Source: Babylonia areolata
Taxonomy: Eukaryota; Mollusca; Gastropoda; Neogastropoda; Buccinidae
Assembly: GCF_041734735.1 (NCBI RefSeq)
Contig: NC_134900.1
Coordinates: forward strand, 28,248,141-28,312,140
DNA length: 64,000 bases
Direction: 5' to 3'
The notes under the pieces are model-generated. The model had not been told where the DNA came from and made no database searches. It worked only from the letters and a program-made list of their open reading frames with translations. Each line of letters starts with the position of its first letter. Position 1 is the first letter of the stretch. Of the stretch, positions 43,831 to 55,800 are shown one piece after another. Position numbers and translations under genes: made by a program.

Positions 43831-44238
43831 GCCTTAAAATAAAGAAGGTAATTATAATAATGATAGATATAATATTTTCTGCGCCTCCCTTCATCTTCTT
43901 CACACTCTTTTTTTTTCTATCAGATGTCCAGTGAAGAGATATCCTTGGAACATGTAAATGTAATGCATTCAAAAATAGATATGTGCTCTTATAGATGAAT
44001 TTTTTTTTTTTTTTTTTTTTAAGGGGGAGAGTACACACCCACAATATATGTTAAGACTTCAAATGGATCAATCCTGTACAAAAGGTATGGGTGAATGAAC
44101 AACCATGATGTGTATTGTGCAAAGGTTGATGCATATAACAGGAAAATATTCTGTTGATCAATATCTACATATTATTTAAAGAAGTGTGATTTCTTTTGCT
44201 TTCATTTTTACATACATAACATGCATTAATCATTTCAG

Positions 44239-44330
44239 ACACCTGATGATTTCCTGTCGAAAGAATCATTTGATGCAATACAGAACTTCATCATAACCAA
44301 GAGAGAGCTAGAGAGTCGTCTGATTACTGT
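44239..44330 (+). CDS. NPRL2: NPRL2 exon 2
   Basis: Acceptor ATTTCAG, donor GTAAGT. Encodes [20 protein letters not shown] then [10 protein letters not shown], with two bases over that make Val with exon 3. Confidence 0.95.
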
Positions 44331-44533
44331 GTAAGTATGATTATGAATGAAATATGTTTGGTTTTCTTTCAACACTTTTCTAGGGAGGGTTAATTGCTGC
44401 ATTGTAGCTTATTCGGTTCTTTTTCGTTTCTGTGTGTCATTATTGTCTGTGTGTGTGTGTGTAGGTCTGGATGTCCATTTGCATGTCTTTCTCCTTTTTT
44501 TTTCTTCATCATTTGCCTTGTGTGTGTGTGTGT

Positions 44534-44578
<45 letters not shown>

Positions 44579-45716
44579 TTTAACATTGACATTTTCTGTT
44601 ACTACAAATAGAATATGCCAATCAAATGCCTTTGGATGGTAGTTACAACTAAGACATTTCTGACATTGTGATGATGAGGTAAGCAGATAAGTCAATGGTT
44701 AAGGTCAACACTCAATAAAGAAGTGAAAAAAGTTTGATAGAAGTCATATCTTACATCCACTTGTCAGAAAAATTGGTAAAGTGACTTGCTAAATGACAAC
44801 ATTGTTTCCATTGTAATTCAAGGTCAAGAATACAGCACAGCTTAGAAAAAGCCTGAAGATATCAGAGAAAGGTTTTCCATCCAGTCTGAATCAAACATGG
44901 CACAGTTTTATTGGAACAAAATCATTCTTTTTTTTTTTTAACCTAGGTAAGGGCAAGGGTCAGAGTTGAAGCACACAACATGAAATAACAGGGGTGGGGG
45001 ATTGGGAAAGGGTAGTATGATAAAGCTTGGATTTTTCATCCAGTTTTCATCAAACGTGGTGTTGTGAATGGTTATGGCCAGAACAGGAATTTGTTCTAAA
45101 GTCCAGGGCCAGATTGCTGTAGGCGATCTTTGCTGCGCTAAGTTTGCTTAGAGTTAAGAATGTTCTGAAGTATATGGAATTACTATGGAGTTAAGGACGT
45201 TCTTACTACTAAGCTAACTTACCGCTGCTAAGTTCTCTCATGCAACCCGTCCCCGGGTAAAAATCAAAGGCGAGGCTCACTACAGTGTGATTTAAAGTTG
45301 GTGAGATGGACTGTTTTGCAGTGCCCCTTTAGTTTTTTTTCTTTTTAATGTTTCCTGTGTTGATTGAGTTCACATCACATGTGAGCCTTGAAGACCTTGC
45401 CTCTCTTTGCGGCTGTGGTTCTTTCATTTAATGATACTCATGAACATGTAGGGTAGGCTTTCATGCCCTGACCAGTGCTTTGGGTTTATGCTAAGGTCAG
45501 GCATCTGTCCAGTTTTTTTCTTTCTTCAAAGATAAGGATCAGTCCGCACATTTTGACGCCAGAAATTGAAACTTGAGCATGTACATGGAATTTAGGCTTT
45601 AGTGTATCAAACTGACATGTCCAATTTGAGATAAGTATGTATGTGTTTTTATGTGTGTGTATATATATAATTATGTGTGTATATATATGTGTGTGTGTGT
45701 GCGTGCGCGCGTGCAT

Positions 45717-45764
<48 letters not shown>

Positions 45765-46167
45765 ATGTCTCTCTCTCCCTCTCTCTCTTCAGCACTGCCT
45801 TTGGGAAGAAGTTTGTTGGGTGTCCGGTGTTCATCGATGATGCAAAGTATGAGCGGAATGCACTGATCTTCAACGTGTGCTTTGTATTTAATGAAGACGT
45901 GAACACGGGCAGCTATGGTCCAGTGGTCAAGAAACTGGCACACTACATGGTTCAGCTGGAGGTAATCACACACACACACACACACACACATAAATGCACA
46001 TGCACATGCACACACACACACATACACACACACACACACGCATACACACACACATGCGTGTATGCATGCACATTCACATGCATGCTCATGGACACACACA
46101 TGCATAGACTCACATGCACACACATACATACTTGGACACACACACACACACATGCATCAGGCACACA

Positions 46168-46210
<43 letters not shown>

Positions 46211-47891
46211 GGACGCACACACACATGCACGCAGGCACACATGCCTGCACGCACAAACACACGCATACACGCACACACTCACACTCACACACACACACAC
46301 ACACACATGGTCAGAGTTACAAATTTAAGATGTTTGGAAATTTTGTGTTGATGGATGTAGATATAGCATTAAAGGAAACCTTCTGTATTTTAGACACAAA
46401 TTTGAAACGCAAGTATTAGAATGGCAGGGATGAGTGGGAGGGAACAAAATATTGACATTCATTGCAAGGGTCAGTGGGCATGGTAGCTGAGAAGTTGGAG
46501 CATTGCACTTCCACACCAAGTTCATTGAGGTTCTTACCAAGGGTCAGTGAGGTTCTGCAGTGAGGTCAATCCGGTTCTTTCTGAGGGTCATTCAAGTTCC
46601 ACACTGAGGGTCTTGAGGTTCTTACTGAGGGTCATTGAGGTTCTTACTGAGGGTCATTGACTGATTGAGGTTCTTACTGATGGTCATTGAGGTTCTGCAC
46701 CCAGGGTAATTGAGGTTCTGCACTGAGGGTCATTGAGATTCTGCACCGAGGGTCATTGGGGTTCCGCACTGAGGGTCATTGAGGTTCTTACTGAGTGTCA
46801 TTGAGGTTCTCAACTGATGGTCATTGAGGTTTTTACTGAGTGTCGTTGAGGTTCTGCACTGAGGGTCATTGAGGTTTTTACTGAGTGTCATTGAGGTTCT
46901 CGACTGAGTGTCATTAAGGTTCTTACTGAGTGTCATTGAGGTTCTGCACTGAGGGTCATTGAGGTTTTTACTGAGGGTCATTGAGGTTCTGCACTGAGGG
47001 TCATTGAGGTTCTGCACTGAGGGTCATTGAGGTTTTTACTGAGTGTCATTGAGGTTCTGCACTGAGGGTCATTGAGGTTTTTACTGAGTGTCATTGAGGT
47101 TCTGCACTGAGGGTCAATGAGGTGGCACACCAAGGGTCACTGAGGTTCATGGTAGGAATCTTGGCAGTGCAAAATGGTTTGAGGATAGATATATTTTTCC
47201 AACCTGAAAGGTCAGCAGGTTTGCTGACTTCTTGTGTCTTGATCCGTGTTGTGTATGTATAATTGCAAGCACAAGATCTGGTTTAACCCCTTGGTTGCTG
47301 TTAACAAGCATGCTAGTCAGTAAATGGCTGTCACCTCAGTGAGATACGACAGCGCTTGCAGGTCAGGGTGTCAGTTACCTGTTTTTATCTGGACTTCTTC
47401 CTTTTTGGGGATGGCATTAATTTTGATCAACAAAATTAATGATGTTATTGATGAATACACAAAAAAGTAGTAACTGCTCTTCAAACTTGTGCCACACTGA
47501 TCTCATTTCACCAAGGTTCAGCAGTGAAGGGGTTGGAAACACACGCTCTGTGTCAGCGACGTGTATGAGGTATGCATATGGAACATGCACTGTGTGTATT
47601 CATTCACCCCCCCAGAAGTGGAAAACAGCTGTCGAAATGGCTTGCTACAAGTTGTCAAGCAAGGCAGAAATGGACCATGTGTGCAGAAGAGGAAGAACTC
47701 ATTACAAGCCGTGCAGAATCAGGACCCTGGACCTGTTTGTGGAACCTCTCTCAGAAAGACCTGCAAGATTTTGATGCTCATTATCAAAACTTTGTTAATG
47801 TAAACTTACGCTTGTATCATTCTCTCTTTCTATCATTTTTTGTTTCTTTCTCCTTTCTGTGTGCCTTCATTTTATGTTTTTAATTTGCATG

Positions 47892-47952
<61 letters not shown>

Positions 47953-48042
47953 CTTCATTTTATATTTTTAATTTGTATGAGTTTGTGTGTATGTGTGTGT
48001 GTGCCTTAATTTTATATTTTTAATTCATATGAGTTTTGTGTG

Positions 48043-48085
<43 letters not shown>

Positions 48086-51000
48086 CAGACGGGCTGCCAG
48101 TTCTTGTCTAGCAAGGACAAAGAGCCTCAGATTCTGCAGTTCTTGGAGCAAGTCAGGGATCGATTGAACCGACATGGCACCTGTCACCTTGATATGGGTA
48201 AGATATCAGTTTGTCTGATCAGCGTTTGCTGTCTGTTCTGATATTGCGCGACTGTTGGTATTTGTATTTTTCAAGTTTGAATGGGGAAATGATGGGGCAC
48301 CTTAAGCAAGTGGTTTTAGAGCACTGGACTTGCAATCTGCGGAGTCTTGAGTTTTGATCCGAGCATTGGCACCTGGTGGATTAAGGGGTCAATGCAAGTT
48401 GCGACCTGCCAGTTCCTTAAAGTCAATCCTGTCTTCATACACTTACAAAAGATTGTATGTTACAATTGCAATGTAAAATACATTGCCCTGAAGTTTGGGT
48501 CATGGTGTAATGGACTTTGCCCTGAAGTTTGGGTCACGTTGTGAAAGACATTGCGCAGTCATTGGAGTCATTTTGTAAAATCTCGCGGTCATTTGGATGG
48601 TACAATAAACTGAGGTTCCATTTGTGGCATACACTTAGTGCACAGAAAAGAACCCATGGCACCAAGAGAATTGTGCCTCGTAAAATGTCATTATAAAATC
48701 TTCTCTAAAATACATGTGTGTGTGTGTGTGTGTGTGTGTACTGAACAACACAGGTTATGAACGATGAGTGCCTAAAGGCATCTCTCAGTCAGCTCTACCC
48801 AGATACACAGCCTGTATTGCAAAAAGACTCTCTGTTTGTAAAACGCTTGGAGCTTGGTCTTGTACCTAGATAGATGTTATATAAGCATCCATATCAGTCC
48901 ATCAATAGACATTGCCCTGAATAGTAGATAATGGTGTGCAGGGTGTGTGGTGTTCGGGGGGTTCATGCATGGTGCACAGTGAATTGTGGGTGATGGTGTG
49001 CACTGTGCACAGTGAATTGTGGGTGATGGTGTGCATGGTGCACAGTGAATTGTGGCTGATGGTGTGCATGGTGCACAGTGAATTGTGGATGATGGTGTGC
49101 ACAGTGAATTGTGGGTGATGATGTGCACAGTGAATTGTGGGTGATGGTGTGCATGGTGCACAGTGAATTGTGGATGATGGTGTGCACAGTGAATTGTGGG
49201 TGATGATGTGCACAGTGAATTGTGGGTGATGGTGTGCATACTGCACAGTGAATTGTGGATGATGGTGTGCACGGTGCACAGTGAATTGTGGATGATGATG
49301 TGCACAGTGAATTATGGGTGATGGTGTGCATACTGCACAGTGAATTGTGGATGATGGTGTGCACGGTGCACAGTGAATTGTGGATGATGATGTGCACAGT
49401 GAATTGTGGGTGATGGTGTGCATACTGCACAGTGAATTGTGGATGATGGTGTGCACAGTGCACAGTGAATTGTGGATGATGGTGTGCATAGTGCACAGTG
49501 AATTGTGGATGTTGGTGTGCATGGTGCACAGTGAATTGTGGATGATGGTGTGCATTGCGCACAGTGAATTGTGGATGGTGTGCATGGTGCACAGTGAATT
49601 GTGGATGATGGTGTGCATGGTGCACAGTGAATTGTGGATGTTGGTGTGCATGGTGCACAGTGAATTGTGGATGATGGTGTGCATTGTGCACAGTGAATTG
49701 TGGATGGTGTGCATGGTGCACAGTGAATTGTGGATGATGGTGTGCATAGTGCACAGTGAATTGTGGATGTTGGTGTGCATGGTGCACAGTGAATTGTGGA
49801 TGGTGTGCATGGTGCACAGTGAATTGTGGATGATGGTGTGCATTGTGCACAGTGAATTGTGGATGGTGTGCATGGTGCACAGTGAATTGTGGATGATGGT
49901 GTGCATAGTGCACAGTGAATTGTGTGTGGTTGTGTGCATGGTGCACAATGAATTATGGGTGATGGTGCACAGTGAATTGTGGATGATGGTGTGCATGGTG
50001 CACAATGAATTGTGGGTGATGGTGTGCATGTTGCACAGTGAATTGTGGGTGATGGTGTGCATGTTGCACAGTGAATTGTGGATGATGGTGTGCATGGTGC
50101 ACAGTGAATTGTGGATGATGGTGTGCATGGTGCACAATGAATTGTGGGTGATGGTGTGCATGTTGCACAGTGAATTGTGGGTGATGGTGTGCATGTTGCA
50201 CAGTGAATTGTGGGTGATGGTGTGCATGTTGCACAGTGAATTGTGGGTGATGGTGTGCATGTTGCACAATGAATTGTGGGTGATGGTGTGCATGTTGCAC
50301 AGTGAATTGTGGGTGATGGTGTGCATGGTAAATTGTGGGTGATGGTGTGCATGGTAAATTGTGGGTGATGGTGTGCACGGTGCACAGTGCATTGTGGGTG
50401 ATAGTGTGTATGGTGTGTGGTGTTCAGGGGACTGGTGCACAGTGAATTGTGGGTGATGGTGTGCATGGTGCACAGTGAATTGTGGATGATGGTGTGCATG
50501 GTGCACAGTGAATTGTGGGTGATGGTGTGCATAGTGCACAGTGAATTGGATGATGGTGTGTGGTGTTCAGGGGACTCGTGCACGGTGCACCTGAAGGTGA
50601 CGCCTCAGGAGGGGCAGCACGTCAGTGTGGAGGACTACGACGTTCCCATCCTTATCTTCCCACGGGAAACTGTCCTGCACCACCCATGGGACCTCACCAC
50701 ACAGCAGGTGATTGTACATGCATGCCTGTGCAGATGTACACACATGTGTGCATGCCTACGTTTGCACAAATGTGGGAGCTCACAAAGACCATGTGTGTGT
50801 TTATTTGTCTGTATGTGTGTGTGTGTGTGTTGTGTGTGTGTGTGTGTGTGAGTGTGTGTGTGTGTGTGTGCACGCACTCGTGTGTGTGTGTGTGAGTGTG
50901 TCTATGTTTGTCCATAGTAAACTTAAACAATGGAATTTTATCGGAAACTACAATATTTGATGAAACAAAACATGGCATAACAATAGATATATGTTGAAGC

Positions 51001-51376
51001 ATGCATTAAATGAACCAGCCATGAATTCAGCTCGCATTACCAAAGCAGTAATTTCTTGGGACTTGACATAATGAAAAAGACAGTCATTCTCCTTGTCCAC
51101 TTTCCTGAGTCATTCTAGTTGTATCAGTGTGGAATTAGATATTATATCTCCTCCAACTGTTTCAGAATGATTATATCCCAGTCATCTCAGTCAAAGTGAG
51201 TTGGAGTCTGGCTGAAAAAAAATGTGTCTGTCTGCAGATTCTTCATCATGTGGATGGAACTGCTCACGTGGTGAAAATTGCCGCAAAAGCTGATGTCGAC
51301 ATAAACCTGGTCAAAGCCTGTCTCCAGAATCTGTTGTGAGTCCTTTTGATAAGCAGTTGTTTTGGTGCAGCTGAGC

Positions 51377-51407
<31 letters not shown>

Positions 51408-51537
51408 GTTTGTGTGTCTGTTTTGTGTGTGTGTGTGTGTGTGAGAAAAAGAGAGAGAGAGAGAGAATGTGAGAGTTAGTGTGAGAATGAGTGTGTGAGT
51501 GAGGTACTGTACTTTATTGTTTTTTGACTTACAGTGC

Positions 51538-51589
<52 letters not shown>

Positions 51590-52754
51590 TTGTTGTTTTC
51601 TGACTGATGTTTTCCTTTTATGTTGTTCTTGTGTCTGAATACCTTCTAAAAGAAAAGGTTATTTACACAGTGTTTAATCTTGTTGCAATTTATGTATTAC
51701 TTTATTTATGTTTTTGATATTACAGGTGTTTATTTGTTATTTTATTTTTCAATGGGGAGAAGAGGAATGAAAGGCACAGGCTATGTGAAGAATAGTACAT
51801 ATCTTCAATCCACAGCAATGAATTCTGACAGCCCACTTTGAGAGAAAAGTGTTTCAGTTTTTGTTTTGGTTTGCCATCTTAGTTGGTGGATTGAAGCAGA
51901 ATGTGTCAGATCATCAGACATTCAGAAACAACACACATATTTAGTGTGATTAATTTTTCTGCTTCATGTCTGTTTGCAAGAAGGATATTGTACAGAATGA
52001 CTGGCCACGTGTTTAATTGTTCAACAGTTGTGTCATGATCTTGATGCTTTGCTTTGATGCTTCTTTTGTAATTTACTCAAGTATGTGAAAATAACAACAG
52101 CAACAATAATGATAATAATGGTAATGATAGTGTGCATTTTTATAGTGCCCTTTCTGTCCAGGAGCTCAGAGCTTTACAGTAAAGAAAAAGTTACAAATTA
52201 CATGCCCTCTCTCATGCCTCATAGGTGCAACATGAGTTGGCAGGTATGGAGTGTGATGCTGGGGAAGTAAGAGACTGAGAACGCTTACAGATAGGCTTTG
52301 AAAAGATGGGTTTTTAGTGAGGAGTGGAAGGCAGAGATGGGGTCAGATGAACGGATATGATGTTGGAAAACTGTTCCAGATACGTATTTGAATTCACATA
52401 TTTAATCACCCCTGAAAATGGAGTATGGCTGCCTACACAGCAGGGTAAAGTTGGTCATACACTTAAAAGCCCACTCATACGTACGAGTGAATGCATGAAT
52501 TGCAGCCCACGAAGGTGAACATTTTATTTGAACTTAAAAGAAACAGGAAATTAGACTAAACTTAGTCTATAAACTATTGATAGTTATATAGATTTTGATT
52601 GTAAAAAGAACAATATGCAATGCACAGTTGTTGATGCTGTGAATGTTACAGAAGCAAAGTGTTTACTTTCATTGTTGAAAATTCCAGGTTCTTCAATGTT
52701 ATACAGATGGTGTCAGTATTCCAGGTTAGTTTTAGTTTTTTTGTTTCTTTGAAG

Positions 52755-52803
<49 letters not shown>

Positions 52804-55800
52804 CATTGCTTGATAAAGAGAGGAGAGAGAGAGTTACACATCTGTACAAATGAATTCATTTTGTATATGTTGTATATCTGTGTGTGAGAGAGAGACAGAC
52901 AGAGAGTGTGTGTGTGTATACTATATACATATATGTGAGTGTGTGTGTTAATCATTTCATGAGGAGGGGAGCAAAGAGACAGTGTACATGTCTGTACCAA
53001 TAAATTCATTCTGTGTGTGTGTGTGTGTGTGTGTATGTGTGTGTGTTTAAGTTTAGGCGGATGTATGTGTAAAAATGAAATCATCTCTTGAAAATAACAG
53101 AGCGAGAAAGAAAGTTAGAATATCTGTACACAATGGAATCACCCATTTAAACATTTCATTATCTTCTTTTAATTATGTATTTTTCTTTGCTGTTGTTGTC
53201 AGTACTGCAATGTGTACACCTGCACTCCTGACATCCACAAACTGTTTGCCAGCAAGGGACTGCAGGAGGAATGTGTGCAGTATGTGGCCAGAAATAGTAG
53301 GTTGCCTCATTGTTTTTGTTTTTGAAACATTCTTTTTCTTAAATTCTGTGTCTGCATTATCATTTATATTATTATTCTTGTTGTTGGTAATGATGATGAT
53401 GATATATATGTAGTGTATATCTTTGGCCTGTTATTATGCTGTTTGTACATTTTGTTTTTAGCGCCTATCTTTGAATGATTTACAAAGTCATTTGTACACC
53501 AGACTGCCAACCTGGGTATAGTGGACTGACAGCTGCCTTAATCATTATCATTCTTCTTCTTATTATTATTATTGATTCTTACATAGCTTCTATCTTTAAT
53601 TAGAGACCACACTTTAAGTGCTTTACAAACACAGTCCTTTGCTTATTAGGTTGCCTTTATGGGTAGAATCGACCAACAGCTGTCTTAAAGTGCGTACATT
53701 CATTTTCTGTGTTATTTGATCATAGAGTAGGTTTTACCACAGAGACGGAGTTAAACACACATAATTATCACATTAGTTTCTGACAAGAATCTTGCTACTC
53801 ATTTTTTTCATGTTCAGTTTGCATGGTTGCTGATGCATGGTTTCCATGGAATTAATTTTTACAACTGCTTAGCACACCAATAGAAAGAAGGGCATGGCAC
53901 ATGCAGACACAACTATATACATGCATACATGCCTGCCTGATCTTTTAAAACCTTTTTCTTCCTCTTTGCTCATGTTGCTGTGAAAAACAAAATCAGCATT
54001 GCCATACCTAGCACTTAAAAACAAGAAAAATTAATATATTTCCCTCTTCATTGGTCCCTGTTACAGCTCAGACTTAGGTGAGAAAAAAAAAAAAAACAGA
54101 AAGAAAAAAGGTTGAGTCTCACAGGCTAAAAACTGAGGTAGTTTTGCATGAGGGTGAAAGTCTTTAACCTTTCTTTCACATCATGGATATTCAGGGAATT
54201 ATTCTCATTTAGCCCCCACACCCCTTCAGGCCCCATTTCTTCAATCACAATCCATCCACACACTCTTCCATTAATGATAAACCCTCCCTCACTTCCCTTG
54301 CTCTTTTTCTTTCTATTTTTCTCCATACCCTGCATGATCCTACCCCAACTGCCATCCCTACCCACTCCTCGATTATCTCCAACCCCCTCTGTCTTCCCTG
54401 TCTACCAGTCCCCATTCCCAGTATCCAGGCTAACAAGCTGTCCAGTTGTCCAATGAACTACTCAGTGGATTAGCTAAGTACCGATTGTTCAGCAAACTAC
54501 TCAATGAATCAAAGAAGTACTGATTGTCCATTGATCTACTCAATGAATCAGCAAAGTTCTGATTGTCCAATGAACTACTCAATGAATCAAAAAAGTACTG
54601 ATTAACCAATGAACTACTCAGTGAATCAAGAAAGTACCAATTATCCAATGAATTAGTCAGTGCATTAACAAAGGTTTTTTGTCTTCTTCTTTAGACCATT
54701 CCCTGCCAGCCTTCAGAGATGTGTTCATGCTGTACTGCAGCTTAACGCCGGGAACAACTTTCAAAGACATCTGTGTGCGCTTCAGCCCACATAATCTGAA
54801 GATCGATGAAAAGTAAGGCTCAAGATCAATGCAAATAGTTTGGCTTAATAGTGAAGACATTTGGTTCAATATTAATACAAGTAGTCTGAAGTAATATTGA
54901 GGACATCTGGTTCAAGATTGACACAAGTTGACTGGCTTAACTCTCTCCATACGAACGGCGAAAGAGACGACGTTAAAAGCGTTTCAGCCCAATTACCATC
55001 ATCAAAATATTGCAAGCGGAAGGCACTTATACTGAAGAGGTGAATGTTGACAAAGAATACCACAGTTCTGACAATGGAAGCTAAAGGTTGGGTCATTCAC
55101 AGACACCCACTGGACATCCAAGGGGTCTGAGGACTGAGGTCTGAGGAGAAGAGAGGACTGGCCATACTGAGTGAGTTAACACTGAGGACACTTGGCACAA
55201 GATCAGATTGATACAAGTAGTCTGAGGTAATATTAAGGACACTTTGCTCAGTATTGATGCAAGTAGTTTGATGTAATATTGAGGATACTTGGCTCAATAT
55301 TGGTTTGAGTATGCTGGTGTTGTACTGAGGACACATTAGGGCTGATAACAAAGCACAGACAGAACCCATAACTTTCAGATTGAAATTGCTATATTTACTT
55401 AGTGGAGTAATTGAAATTTCCTTAATTTTTTAGCTCATAATTTTCAGTTAAAGTCAAAATTTGGGCCATACTTCTTGGATGTTCTTTCTTTCTTTTTCAT
55501 CTTGTATGTTAGTCTGATTAAAAAAAAAGAATCTTTTGCTGACGACAATGTTCAGCATGATTGTACCATTGCTTTCAGCAAAAGCTACCATGATTTTTAG
55601 CATGAAAGTATCAGTATTACAGGCCCATGGAGTTTAAGAAATAATAATAATAATAATAATGGATACTTATATAGCACACTATCCAGAAATCTGCTCTAGG
55701 TGCTTTACAAAAACGCTTTTGATAACATAAAACATTATATCTATGTTACATACACACACCAAAATGTGACCACACACACACACACACACACGCACGCACG

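Noticed and set aside
43531-43842. 103-codon plus frame before NPRL2
   Set aside because: Its second half is a SINE fragment and the first half shares sequence with another repeat at 40170-40285.
45671-46419. Frames of Cys-Val or His-Thr repeats around NPRL2 exon 3, up to 210 codons
   Set aside because: Translation of (TG)n and (CA)n tracts; the real coding part is only 45793-45961.
46730-47017. 95-codon minus frame with Asn-Asp-Pro-Gln repeats
   Set aside because: Artefact of the 23-bp minisatellite.
48902-50583. Very long open frames (up to 545 codons) of His-Pro-Gln-Phe-Thr repeats on minus and Val-His-Ser-Glu-Leu-Trp repeats on plus
   Set aside because: The 33-bp unit is a multiple of 3 and stop-free in several frames; both strands are open at once, and the array lies in an intron of NPRL2.
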